From CAYFHQ01 sp964342805 (GTDB taxonomy: Bacteria > Bacillota > Clostridia > Peptostreptococcales > Acidaminobacteraceae), in contig CAYFHQ010000087.1 of the NCBI GenBank assembly GCA_964342805.1, forward strand, positions 1-15,929: a DNA stretch of 15,929 nt, given 5' to 3'. This document shows, one piece after another, positions 1 through 7,842 of the stretch. Position numbers and translations under genes: made by a program. Below the pieces are notes generated by a model. That model made no database searches. It was not told the origin of the DNA and saw nothing but the letters and a program-made list of their open reading frames with translations. Position 1 is the stretch's first letter; each line of letters begins with the position of its first letter.

Positions 1-1420
1 CCTGCTTCTTCGTGTGAAGCATTGTATCCAATTTGGTTTTTTCGTGTTCTTTCACATTCTTTTTTTCTTCACTAGTTTGGATATTGACTTCCACCTCTTT
101 GTGTTCCAATTCCAACTTGCTTTTGTTATTGCGAGATACCTCGAGTCGATCCTGCTCAATTTGTATCTTCTTACTGTAAAAATAATGAAGCTTTCCTTTA
201 ACCTCCTCCAGTTTTTCTACTGTTACAGTTAAATTCAACTCTTTATCCAAATCCTTCAGCTCATCTTTGAAAATATTCAATTTTGTGTTTTCTTCACGCC
301 ACCGCTCGTAGGCTTTGGCAAGTTCAAGCAAGTCTTTCTCGCCTTCAAGCTGGTCCCTGTGTTCTTTTTGATCCTGTAACTCAATGAGTGCAAGTTTATA
401 ATCTGTCTCCAAGTCCTCCAAAATCTTAACCATACCTGCAATATTTAGTGACGAATAAGCCATCTTCAACTCATTCGATTCTGTTTCATTTTTTTCTAAT
501 TTGTCTTTGATGTTTACAGATTCATTTTTTAGAACGTTGTGGCTTTGTTCAATATGGTCTGAAATGCCCCTTATTACCTCACGACATGTCTGCCACTCAA
601 TCTGACTTTCATGATATGTCTTGTATTGTTCGGCGTATCCATCGACTTGCTCTTTAATTTTTTCGTTTTGAATGATGTCACTTTGCAGATGTCTGAACGC
701 CTTCAAATGCTCCTGATGGGCTTCAAATGTATCAACAAAAACACGTGCCTTATTCCCCTCAAATGTACTTTCTACTGACGGAATAAGGAGATTGTTTACC
801 AGTTGCGATGTAGTCTTGCAGTTATCAAAGAACTCTTCAACTCCACCTTCTTTAGAATTGATTTTAGAAATACTCATCCATTCGCTATGAGAAAGCTGAT
901 ACTGCTCTTCCAAATGTTGATGGTACGCATCGAGTGTTGTGAACAATTTTGCATGTATACTGCTGTTCTTCTGCTTTTGATAGTATTCATTCATCTCATG
1001 GTAACTAGCTGCACGCCCAGACTGATCATTAGGAATTGTAAATGGCAATCCCTCGATTCCATTCAAGTCACCGGGATCATACGAGTATGCATATTGAAAG
1101 CTTTGCAGTTCGTTGCCCTTGGTAAACAAGGTGATAGCTGTCACCAGATATCTTCTGGGATGTTCGCTCAGTATCCATTCAACAGCAATATGCGCTGAAT
1201 CAGAATCCAGCATAAGTGTTTCACGTATCTTCCGGTCTGCATGCCTGATCCTTGGTAAAACAGACTGCAGAATCATTTGAACTAGTACGGTTTTCCCTCC
1301 TCCGTTTTCAAGAAGAAACGCAGTGTTGTTACCATCGGTCATGAATATATCATCGTTATAGCGCTTACGACCTCTCTCATATATGACATTACAAAGCCGT
1401 ATTTTCGATATCGTCGGCAT
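1..1420 (-). CDS. jetC: Wadjet JetC, SMC/MukB-like ATPase (3' end outside window)
   Basis: Open from an ATG at 1420 to the left edge with no stop in 473 codons, so the C-terminal half lies outside. A GGAGGAG ribosome site sits just upstream. Residues 38-46 (ENGGGKTVL) form a P-loop like that of SMC proteins, inside an N-terminal ATPase head. From about residue 190 to the edge the protein is rich in Glu, Lys, Gln and Leu, with long heptad-like stretches: the first arm of an SMC coiled coil. The first 32 nt overlap the end of jetB. In Wadjet, JetC is the motor that extrudes DNA loops together with JetA (kleisin) and JetB (KITE), recognises small circular DNA and presents it to the JetD nuclease. 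The identity rests on the P-loop, the coiled coil and the operon; the head signature motif and Walker B would be outside the window. Confidence 0.85.
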   Translation of the reverse strand, partial: MPTISKIRLCNVIYERGRKRYNDDIFMTDGNNTAFLLENGGGKTVLVQMILQSVLPRIRHADRKIRETLMLDSDSAHIAVEWILSEHPRRYLVTAITLFTKGNELQSFQYAYSYDPGDLNGIEGLPFTIPNDQSGRAASYHEMNEYYQKQKNSSIHAKLFTTLDAYHQHLEEQYQLSHSEWMSISKINSKEGGVEEFFDNCKTTSQLVNNLLIPSVESTFEGNKARVFVDTFEAHQEHLKAFRHLQSDIIQNEKIKEQVDGYAEQYKTYHESQIEWQTCREVIRGISDHIEQSHNVLKNESVNIKDKLEKNETESNELKMAYSSLNIAGMVKILEDLETDYKLALIELQDQKEHRDQLEGEKDLLELAKAYERWREENTKLNIFKDELKDLDKELNLTVTVEKLEEVKGKLHYFYSKKIQIEQDRLEVSRNNKSKLELEHKEVEVNIQTSEEKKNVKEHEKTKLDTMLHTKKQ

Positions 1421-2138
1421 TTTTAACTCCTCCATACATCAACTCGAGCACACCTCTGTTGTATTCCACCTCCATGAAATAATGGCCAACAATACTTTTT
1501 GCTTTTTCGGTCAGGGAATATTCCATATTTCCTTCATCAGATATTAGATGCTGGCTTGTCATAAATTCAATGACACTATTCAGGAAACTTACACGGCTGT
1601 GTGTTCTCTTTCCCTGTGTCTTTGCACGCTCGTTAATCTCATCTAGGTCTTCCCATTTTTCAATGATTGTTGCCCAATTGTAATTCATGTCATTCTCATA
1701 ATATTTTAACGTTTCTTTATCCATCTCACTGATCTGCTCGATATGTGCATTAATTGCCGCTAGCCACACATCAAATCGAACAAAATCCCGAACTGGCTCT
1801 GTTGTCTCATAACTGTCATAAAAAAGGCCGAAAAACACAATGATTGCAAAATACATCATGTATATATCCGACACCGGACTGTTTGAGGCAAAGTATGTTT
1901 TCTTTATATAGTCATTACTCACGTGAAACGGTGATGCTTTTGCTACTGGAACCAAATAAAGGCGCTCGTTCGTATTAATGACCGCACAATCCATTTCGGC
2001 TGCAAACAGCTCAACCAAGCCTCTTATATTATCGTCAATTTTATAAAATCCAAAATCCTTTAAATCGACTTCGCCTGAAACCGATAATTTCGCGTAGATT
2101 TGAAAGGCATTCTGGACAGTGTTCTGATTATAATTCAT
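1389..2138 (-). CDS. jetB: Wadjet JetB, MukE-like KITE subunit
   Basis: A 249-residue soluble protein. It overlaps jetA by 11 nt and jetC by 32 nt, so the three are probably translationally coupled. In Wadjet this slot holds JetB, a small dimeric winged-helix (KITE) protein that binds the JetA kleisin and bridges it to the JetC motor. Size, mixed helix/strand character and position fit that role. The C-terminal region around residues 180-240 (a short winged-helix-like stretch with LTEKAKSIVGHYF) fits a KITE fold. It resembles the JetB group of Clostridia (DUF6063-like) rather than the DUF4194 proteins of type I, but this is family recall and not a search result. Sequence alone would not identify it; the operon makes the call. 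Confidence 0.75.
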   Translation of the reverse strand: MNYNQNTVQNAFQIYAKLSVSGEVDLKDFGFYKIDDNIRGLVELFAAEMDCAVINTNERLYLVPVAKASPFHVSNDYIKKTYFASNSPVSDIYMMYFAIIVFFGLFYDSYETTEPVRDFVRFDVWLAAINAHIEQISEMDKETLKYYENDMNYNWATIIEKWEDLDEINERAKTQGKRTHSRVSFLNSVIEFMTSQHLISDEGNMEYSLTEKAKSIVGHYFMEVEYNRGVLELMYGGVKNADDIENTAL

Positions 2139-3630
2139 AGCGTCTCTCCAAATTCATAGTCATATTACTGATTCTAAACAGATCACCACTCTCAATAATG
2201 CCACTAGATTCTCTCACTTCAACGGATATAAACTCTGGTTTCAACTGACCAATAATCCCTCGAAGCACAGTGTGTTTCTGTTCATCAATTTCCGCATCAA
2301 CTCTTAGTGGAGAACACTGGTGAAGTGTCATCCAAAAGTCGTAAAACAGTCTGGATTTCAGCAGTTCCGGCCGTTCTACTCTCATTTTTAAAATGAAATC
2401 TCCTAGCTTAAGCGTGTCCTGATCTGATATAGATAATAAACACAGCGCCATCATCTTTTCAAAGAAAATTTCTGTAATGGCATCCTGTCCTTCTGACTCT
2501 TGACTAACTTCAAGATATCCAGAGCTGAGTTTTCCTTTTTCACGTTTCATAACACGCTGCGGAAAAAACACAGCTAGCGGCGACCACACTGCGCAGCTCT
2601 CAATTGTCATGAAGGGCTGAGCAATCGCCTTGATCCTTTCAGGAGCAATCCCATTAGAAACACAATACGATACTATTTCTTTGTTAAAGTTGAATGACTC
2701 TACTCCACTGAAATACAACGATTCTTTCACTGCAGACAGCGCGACTGTTTGAACATCCATACAGGCTTTCAGGAGTTCGTCATGTCGATTATGAACCTTT
2801 GCCAGCTCTCGATTTACTTGGAGTGCACTATGATAGACACGACTGTCTGTGTCACTCATTTTTTTAAATCTTACATCGTTCAGGGCGGTCAACGCAAAAT
2901 CCTTGAGCTCGCTGAACTCCTTGCTCTCACGTTCAAGTCTTATGTGAATATCCTCAATCAGTCTTTTGTAATTGTTATAAACCAATTCAGACACAACACT
3001 TCTACCTATTTCCTGACGAATACGTTCAATACGTTCATAAAGGGATTCCACATTAATATGCATTTCATCAATTTGACGCAAGGCACTTCCGAACTCTCCT
3101 TTTTCAAGCTGTTTGCGAAGCAGCATCTGATTAATGGACAACTGAAACTCGCTGTAGTATTCCCGGGTAGAAAAAATCAATTCAAGTCCATCTTCATCGA
3201 GTTCATAATACTGTCTATTTCTGGCGATGTCTGATTTTCCCGCTTTCAAAATGGAGCAATATACCACATCTTCATTCTTCGTTTCCCAGTCATAAAAACT
3301 GCTCGAAAGGCGTTTGCCGCTTGCCGGTCGAAATGTTCTGATGATATCTTCTGCTATCATCTCTGCTTTTTGAACATCGAGCGCATAACGTTCACGACAC
3401 AAATTAAAGAGAAAGTGACCAAGTGCATCCACACCAATGTCTTTCTTTCTCATCAACTTGCACTCATAGAAAAAAAGCAGCGCCAACAGACCCAAATCAT
3501 ACATATCTATAGGGTTTCCATCAATATCTTTTGTGTTTTTATTTTGTAAAGACAATAGCGGCTTATAGAGAGCCAACCGCTTCACCCGTTCCTTGTAGTT
3601 AGCAAATAGTGTACTTTGGTTCAAGTCCAT
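2128..3630 (-). CDS. jetA: Wadjet JetA, kleisin-like subunit
   Basis: A 500-residue soluble protein whose ATG lies 10 nt inside the end of jetD and whose stop overlaps jetB by 11 nt. The N-terminal 150 residues look helical and winged-helix-like. Residues about 170-300 are rich in Glu, Arg, Lys and Leu (for example LRKQLEKGEFGSALRQIDEM), consistent with a helical-bundle or coiled-coil middle. A mixed C-terminal domain follows. This matches the MukF-like kleisin of Wadjet, which clamps the JetC heads and carries JetB. The protein looks like the JetA group of Firmicutes (DUF5716-like), which points to Wadjet type III; that subtype is inferred from gene order and general resemblance. No signal peptide or membrane segment is seen. 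Confidence 0.8.
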   Translation of the reverse strand: MDLNQSTLFANYKERVKRLALYKPLLSLQNKNTKDIDGNPIDMYDLGLLALLFFYECKLMRKKDIGVDALGHFLFNLCRERYALDVQKAEMIAEDIIRTFRPASGKRLSSSFYDWETKNEDVVYCSILKAGKSDIARNRQYYELDEDGLELIFSTREYYSEFQLSINQMLLRKQLEKGEFGSALRQIDEMHINVESLYERIERIRQEIGRSVVSELVYNNYKRLIEDIHIRLERESKEFSELKDFALTALNDVRFKKMSDTDSRVYHSALQVNRELAKVHNRHDELLKACMDVQTVALSAVKESLYFSGVESFNFNKEIVSYCVSNGIAPERIKAIAQPFMTIESCAVWSPLAVFFPQRVMKREKGKLSSGYLEVSQESEGQDAITEIFFEKMMALCLLSISDQDTLKLGDFILKMRVERPELLKSRLFYDFWMTLHQCSPLRVDAEIDEQKHTVLRGIIGQLKPEFISVEVRESSGIIESGDLFRISNMTMNLERRYEL

Positions 3631-4634
3631 ATGTAATTCTCCATGATCTCTTGCAACTTTCCTTCATCCAGTGCTTCCTGGGGCCAATAGTATCCTTTTG
3701 TCAACTGAGCAACTTTCGATTCCGCCAAGGGCACACAATCGCTAAACCAGGAACACAGTGTCACATCTTCTTTCTGATTTGCTTTCCCCTTGCTCTTCGG
3801 AGCACTCAGTACTGCATTGTAAAACGGAATTGCTAGATTCAATTTCTTGATTTCAGATAGTCGTTTTGCAATACGTATCCCTTCAAAATCAACATCACCA
3901 AAATAATACAATTGATGTGACCCTTCTAGTGGAAACTGCCTGTCGAAGTCCCTGATAGAATCAATAATCTGCCATCCTGACCCAAAAATTAGCGTACTAA
4001 ATGCACTAATTGGAAGAACGTCCAGCAGGCCATAGTATGTGGCTTTATTCTCGACAATCAAATGTCTATGCACTGTATTGTTCAATCGATTTGCGTTGAT
4101 CGCAAACATTGCAGGGGTACTTTGATTGTTAATCAGCATATTTTCGTATATTTTCAAACGCTTAAGTACCTGTCGCCCATTGCATTGATCTAACCATTTC
4201 TCATTTCCAGAAATTTCATAAGAACGTTCCTGACTTGATACAAAATTCTTAGGATAACCTCCACTGATCTCAAGATAATTGTATATACAATGAATATCAT
4301 CCCTGTCATCGATCCACTCTGATGGCGCATGTTCTAAGTAATAATCTAGTTTAAAGTATTGGCTCTTGTGCAAAAGAAAAGTCATTATTTCATGAAGAAC
4401 CTCTTTATTAAGAATTTGCCTAATTATATTAAATTTCAATGGTAGTACAGGGATCTGTCCATTGTCACCTGCACTTTTTACAGGTGTAAGAACCCCCTCA
4501 TTGAGTAAATCAACAATTATTTTTGCATAGGCTTTGTATTCTGAGTTCGCAGGCAAGTTGTTTTCAATTTCTGTAAGCATTATTCTAGTTTTTTTGTGTC
4601 TTTTCAAATGTTCTTCAATTTGATATTTAAGCAA
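3621..4634 (-). CDS. jetD: Wadjet JetD, Toprim-type nuclease
   Basis: A 337-residue protein, first gene of the operon. The start is a TTG at 4634, chosen because a GGAGG motif lies about 6 nt upstream and no ATG fits. The N-terminal part looks like a winged-helix or arm domain. The C-terminal half carries Toprim-type metal-binding residues: Glu195 in LIVENKATYY, then Asp247 and Asp249 in YYFGDVDFEGIRIAKRL, with a GSGWQ turn at 218-222. This E...DxD pattern is the hallmark of JetD (DUF2220 C-terminal domain). JetD is the effector: it cuts circular DNA once the JetABC complex has extruded it and bent it into the active site. All acidic residues needed are present, so the enzyme looks active. 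The gene order D-A-B-C fits type III. Confidence 0.87.
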   Translation of the reverse strand: MLKYQIEEHLKRHKKTRIMLTEIENNLPANSEYKAYAKIIVDLLNEGVLTPVKSAGDNGQIPVLPLKFNIIRQILNKEVLHEIMTFLLHKSQYFKLDYYLEHAPSEWIDDRDDIHCIYNYLEISGGYPKNFVSSQERSYEISGNEKWLDQCNGRQVLKRLKIYENMLINNQSTPAMFAINANRLNNTVHRHLIVENKATYYGLLDVLPISAFSTLIFGSGWQIIDSIRDFDRQFPLEGSHQLYYFGDVDFEGIRIAKRLSEIKKLNLAIPFYNAVLSAPKSKGKANQKEDVTLCSWFSDCVPLAESKVAQLTKGYYWPQEALDEGKLQEIMENYIWT

Positions 4635-4647
4635 TTTGAGCCTCCAC

Positions 4648-4937
4648 CTAACTCGTTTCAGATGTCTTAAATGTGAACTTCAACTCGTCCTTTATATAGT
4701 TTAACATATTATTCCTTAACCATACTCGCAACTGATCAAGTTGATAAGATCTGATCACTACGTCTTCTTGCTCAGCATAAACAAACCGCATGAGCAAATA
4801 CTTATTCGGTTATAGTGATCTAATAGACATCTTGTATGAGCGGAGACTCCATAAAACACGTTTTCTACAGCTGTACACGTTTTGATCCTATCAATAGCTT
4901 CAAGTATCTGATTAACGTAAGTTGCGACTCGGATCAA
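4648..4937 (-). pseudogene. frameshifted small gene upstream of jetD, unknown function
   Basis: Two good reading frames abut here. The upstream one runs from a possible TTG at 4937 (reading LIRVATYVNQILEAIDRIKT and ending near LLDHYNR at 4806). The downstream one reads NKYLLMRFVYAEQEDVV and ends at TAG 4648-4650, 13 nt before jetD. One extra base near 4804-4806 (for example CGAAAT for CGAAT) would join them into about 96 residues with normal composition. An AAGGAG motif lies 12 nt before the TTG, a loose spacing. I do not recognise the family; a stretch with HTRCLLDHYN faintly recalls DinB-type proteins, but this is weak. It may be a remnant, or an unrecognised first gene of the Wadjet operon. 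The downstream half alone could start at ATG 4791 (47 residues) but has no ribosome site. Confidence 0.45.
4703..4731 (-). promoter_or_regulatory. possible promoter for the jet operon
   Basis: On the minus strand TTGCGA (4726-4731) lies 17 nt before TATGTT (4703-4708), about 70 nt upstream of the jetD start. It sits inside the frameshifted ORF 4648-4937, so it may be fortuitous. No stronger sigma-A-like pair is seen closer to jetD. Confidence 0.35.
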
Positions 4938-4964
4938 ATTTGAACAAGACTCCTTTTTAATGCG

Positions 4965-5000
4965 AAAAGGACCACCCCTATTGAGGTGGACCTCTTTTTT
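4965..5000. terminator. two-way Rho-independent terminator
   Basis: CCACC and GGTGG arms extended by flanking GG/CC pairs form a hairpin across 4967-4992 with one internal mismatch. On the plus strand it is followed by TTTTTT (4995-5000); on the minus strand by TTTT. It would end the EFR1/STAS-like transcript and insulate the jet locus. Confidence 0.7.
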
Positions 5001-5193
5001 CTATCATGTTGCAGAAGAAGCAGACATGCTACCTTTACGGGCTGCACCGGACACGCCTTGAATGGAGTCCTGGATGTTTCCAAGGGACATTGTTAAGTTG
5101 GATGATGAGTCGTGAAGTCTTGGTTCATGTAGTCATATCAAACATGGTTACAATGCAGGGGGCTACTGGATCAAATCTTCAGTCTTGCTAATG
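5001..5193 (-). other. gene-poor stretch with a possible 28-residue ORF
   Basis: Between the STAS-like gene and the terminator the minus strand has a short ORF (ATG near 5089, TGA near 5006) reading MSLGNIQDSIQGVSGAARKG and ending SMSASSAT. It has no ribosome site, and the frame upstream is broken by stops. The Ser/Ala/Gly-rich helix-like composition looks coding and may be a gene remnant. No function can be given. Confidence 0.25.
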
Positions 5194-5592
5194 TTAACCC
5201 AACAAGAATCGCTTCACTTCGTCATTAAAGTCGGAGTGAAAGGCTTTTGAAGTGTTGGCAAAACCATGTTTTTTTGAAAGTCGGTTGGTCTGCATGGTTG
5301 TGATGGCACTACTGGTTAAGGTTGCCGTTTTCTTCTTCCCGATTGTCTGCACATACCGGGCATCTGATTCCCAAATTTGGCTAATTTCCTTTGGCCAAGC
5401 TCCCTTGGCCTCACGGTTGTCAATCACAAGCGCTTTCGTAGATGGATCGTTCATGGCTTCCATTAGGAGTTCTGCCATGGCCTTCCCCTCTTCGAGACTG
5501 ACAAAAAAGTTTGTGTTCTTAATGTAGAAAATCTCACCGTCACTCCAGTATGTCGTTGTTTTGGGCAGTTTGTTATCAAACGCATAACTCAT
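5194..5592 (-). CDS. small STAS/SpoIIAA-like protein (putative)
   Basis: A 132-residue soluble protein with a very good GGAGG site 7-8 nt before the ATG. It follows the EFR1 gene after 56 nt and should be cotranscribed. The first half alternates strands and helices (DGEIFYIKNTNFFVSLEEGKA, then KALVIDNREAKG), the pattern of a STAS-like fold with a central strand ending in an Asp-Asn. The second half is Lys/Ser/Thr rich and ends in a helix. Such proteins resemble anti-sigma-antagonist or lipid-binding STAS/SEC14-like domains, but no phosphorylatable DS motif typical of SpoIIAA is evident. Partner and role are unknown; the context suggests a link to the redox protein upstream. Confidence 0.55.
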   Translation of the reverse strand: MSYAFDNKLPKTTTYWSDGEIFYIKNTNFFVSLEEGKAMAELLMEAMNDPSTKALVIDNREAKGAWPKEISQIWESDARYVQTIGKKKTATLTSSAITTMQTNRLSKKHGFANTSKAFHSDFNDEVKRFLLG

Positions 5593-5648
5593 TGTATACC
5601 TCCTGGTATCTACATGGGGTTTACCTATCCATTTTGCCTAATATAGAA

Positions 5649-6443
5649 CTAGCCATTGGCTTCGATAATCTCTGTTAGGCTTACATTGCGGTTGCGATAC
5701 CTAGCCCGACTAACTTGTCCCTTTACATGGATCGCATTGGACGGACAGTGGTGAACACAGGCAAAACACATAAAACACTTGTCACTGAGCCGGATTTTTC
5801 CATTTTCTTTGTCCATTTCTATATTGTCCACCGGACAGACCCTGGCACATACACCACACTGGTTGCAGGTGTCTTCAACCTGTATATATCGGTCAATCCC
5901 GTCACCAACAGCATGGATTTTTAGCTGCCTCTTACTAAAGGGCTTGTCCCCTCTCCTCAGCATGTAGTTGGTTGCCATTTTATCGAACCGCGACTCCTTC
6001 ATGAGCCACTTCTTCGAGCTATCAATATCTGCTTGAATTTCCCTAAGATGCGCTTCCACCTGCTTTTTGGGTTCCTTTGCTACTTCCTTTTCCATATCAA
6101 AGGTTGGCAGGTAGTTGTCCACCATGCTGATTTTGTTGATGTAGGAGTAGCTATAACCCGCATCTTTTCCTATTTCAATGAGCTGGTTGCCCACTGCTCC
6201 GGTGTAGACCCCATAGGTGATGATTGCAAACAAATACTCGCAATTAAAGGTCACCTTCTTCAGAAAGTCAACCACAAGGGGTGGCGTTGACCACGCATGG
6301 AGGGGGAAGACTATACCGATTTTTTCATCTGTAAAGGTGTATTGGCCCTCTTTGACCAACTGGGGAATGGAATAGGCCTGTCCACCTAGAGACTTGGCAA
6401 CATGCATGCTGTTGCCTGTTGCCGTAAAATAAAGTACTTTCAT
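5649..6443 (-). CDS. EFR1-family flavodoxin/ferredoxin fusion
   Basis: A 264-residue cytosolic electron-transfer protein. Residues 1-145 are a flavodoxin-like domain with the FMN phosphate loop FTATGNS (6-12). The C-terminal part is a two-cluster ferredoxin: Cys193, 196, 199, 203 (CNQCGVCARVCP) and Cys223, 226, 229, 233 (CFMCFACVHHCP), each CxxCxxCxxxCP and so fit for a [4Fe-4S] cluster. This order, flavodoxin then 2[4Fe-4S], and the length match the EFR1 family, common in Clostridia. It probably shuttles electrons between an unknown donor and acceptor; the partner is not shown. A good AAAGGA ribosome site precedes the ATG. Its promoter carries the AraC-type operator at 6547-6585, so it should be activated by one or both AraC proteins encoded nearby. 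The STAS-like gene follows in the same transcript. Confidence 0.88.
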   Translation of the reverse strand: MKVLYFTATGNSMHVAKSLGGQAYSIPQLVKEGQYTFTDEKIGIVFPLHAWSTPPLVVDFLKKVTFNCEYLFAIITYGVYTGAVGNQLIEIGKDAGYSYSYINKISMVDNYLPTFDMEKEVAKEPKKQVEAHLREIQADIDSSKKWLMKESRFDKMATNYMLRRGDKPFSKRQLKIHAVGDGIDRYIQVEDTCNQCGVCARVCPVDNIEMDKENGKIRLSDKCFMCFACVHHCPSNAIHVKGQVSRARYRNRNVSLTEIIEANG

Positions 6444-6520
6444 TTGTTATCCTTTCTTCGCACGACTGATTCGTCTGGTCCAAGCCACCAAGAATCACCG
6501 ATTTCGTTCTTGATAAGTCA

Positions 6521-6526
6521 ATTATA
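6521..6526 (-). promoter_or_regulatory. -10 box of the EFR1 promoter
   Basis: A perfect TATAAT on the minus strand, 78 nt upstream of the EFR1 start. There is no good -35 box at 16-18 nt (TGTGAA). A weak -35 with an operator next to it is typical of activator-dependent promoters. Confidence 0.65.
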
Positions 6527-6546
6527 GTACGTCTAAGGGTCCATTC

Positions 6547-6585
6547 ACATTGCTAAAGGTGCCAACCTAATTGCACTACGTGCCA
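6547..6585 (-). promoter_or_regulatory. AraC-type operator 1 (EFR1 promoter)
   Basis: Reading the minus strand: TGGCA (6585-6581), 16 nt, TGGCA (6564-6560), 6 nt, GCAATGT (6553-6547), then 20 nt to TATAAT. Each 17-bp half-site is TGGCAC-N5-GCAAT, repeated directly with a 21-bp period and a 4-bp gap, the same geometry as araI1-I2. The same design recurs at 7678-7716 and 11422-11460. Confidence 0.75.
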
Positions 6586-7574
6586 TTAAGCAATGACTTT
6601 GTGCTTCTGGCGGAACTGCTTGACGGTTAAGCCTGTCCATTGTCGAAAGGCTCTCATAAACACATACATGTCGCTGTAGCCCAGTAAGTAGGCCACTTCG
6701 TCTGTGGATAGGACACTGTTCATGAGGAAGTTTTTCGCCATCAACTCTCTGGTATGGTTGACCTGCTTAATGAAGGTCGTGTTCTCCTCAGCCAGTTTTC
6801 TCTGTAGGGTTCTCTTTGAAAGGGCCATGTCCTTTGCAACCACCTCGATGGTGCCATTACCTGCCGGTATCAACTCCATGAGGAGGGTTCTCACCTTGGC
6901 AGCAAAACTCTTGTCGGTTTCTAACTCTTCAATCCTCTTTTTCAGCTCTGGCTCCAGGTAGTTCCACATGAGATTGTTCTCGGTTAGGAATGGCTCATGG
7001 ACGTCTTCAATGCTGAAATGGAGCCGATTGACGTCGGACAAGACTGGCTCAACACCAAAGTAATCTGCTATCTTTTTCGGACATTCATCTATCAATTCAA
7101 TTTTTGTAGGTACAATGGGTAGACCTGTACCTGCACGGATCATATTGATCATACTCATGTTTTCTGTCAGGGTTACCAGGCGTGGTAGCTTGGTTTGGTT
7201 GTCGTCATCGAATGTGAACTGTATGGATAAGGACTTTTCATTGACTTCAACAATGACAATAAGGGACCAATGAGTTTTTTGTACTCTGCTACCCTTTTGA
7301 AGCACTCTAATCCATTCTTGGCGCATAGCCCTGCGAACAGGGGCGGTGAAAAGGCATAAATTTGGGAAATGTCACTGTAGCGGATCATGGACTCGTCATC
7401 AATACTCTCTTCTATGGCGTCCATCAGTCGGATGTACTGGTCACGATCAATGTAAACACCTTCTTTTTCCATGTGAAGAGGGAGTCCTGCCAGCTTGTAG
7501 ACTCTTTCCGGTGGGATTCCATAGCTTTCTAAGTAGACTCTGTATTCTTTGCCTATCCAGTAGGATCGTTTCAT
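6586..7574 (-). pseudogene. AraC-family regulator (AraC-1), frameshifted
   Basis: A transcription activator of about 330 residues split into two frames. The first runs from ATG 7574 (AAGGAG 8 nt upstream; a GTG at 7583 is too close to that site). The second ends at 6586. They join at a CCC run (7263-7265): with CCCC the product reads KKLIGPLIVIVEVNEKSLSI without a break and aligns along its length with the paralogue at 9366-10343. The N-terminal part is the arabinose_bd-like sensor domain (FAGLCAKNGLECFKRVAEYKK). The C-terminal part has the double helix-turn-helix (LSKRTLQRKLAEENTTF and TDEVAYLLGYSDMYVFMRAFRQWTG). As written, only a 133-residue fragment or so would be made, without DNA-binding domain. 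It has its own promoter with operator 2. Either a true mutation or a homopolymer error. Confidence 0.85.
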
Positions 7575-7652
7575 AAAAACCACTCCTTAAAGTAACGCAG
7601 CGCTCAGTGCAGTTGACACTGATCTCATAAACACATCATTCCTATTACTTTA

Positions 7653-7658
7653 ATTGTA
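7653..7658 (-). promoter_or_regulatory. -10 box of the AraC-1 promoter
   Basis: TACAAT on the minus strand, 78 nt upstream of the AraC-1 ATG and 19 nt after operator 2. No good -35 box is seen, as at the EFR1 promoter. Confidence 0.55.
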
Positions 7659-7677
7659 CACCTTTTGCGGTCAGCGA

Positions 7678-7716
7678 ACATTGCAATTCATGCCAAAACA
7701 CTGACATTTGGTGCCA
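7678..7716 (-). promoter_or_regulatory. AraC-type operator 2 (AraC-1 promoter)
   Basis: Minus strand: TGGCA (7716-7712), 16 nt, TGGCA (7695-7691), 6 nt, GCAATGT (7684-7678), then 19 nt to TACAAT. The spacing is identical to operator 1 and the GCAATGT element is the same 7 bases. This predicts autoregulation of AraC-1 or control by AraC-2. Confidence 0.75.
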
Positions 7717-7731
7717 CACATGTTTTCTGAT

Positions 7732-7771
7732 AAAAAAAACAACAAGAAGCCTGATTTAAAGCCTCTTGTTG
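7732..7771 (-). terminator. Rho-independent terminator of the SDR/AraC-2/MCP operon
   Basis: On the minus strand CAACAAGA pairs with TCTTGTTG, extended by one wobble and two G-C pairs around a 10-nt loop, then eight T (7739-7732). It lies 72 nt after the MCP stop. Confidence 0.85.
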
Positions 7772-7842
7772 CTTACGCTAGTCTATATTGCCTTTATCTC
7801 AGAAAGGTTATTTTTCCACCGGGCCGACCTATTGGCCTCACT

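Noticed and set aside
14..1198. Plus-strand frames at 14-232 and 803-1198
   Set aside because: Both are opposite to the continuous jetC frame, which has a P-loop and coiled-coil composition.
5006..5191. Plus-strand 61-residue frame
   Set aside because: No ribosome site and unusual composition; the opposite strand looks more coding-like.
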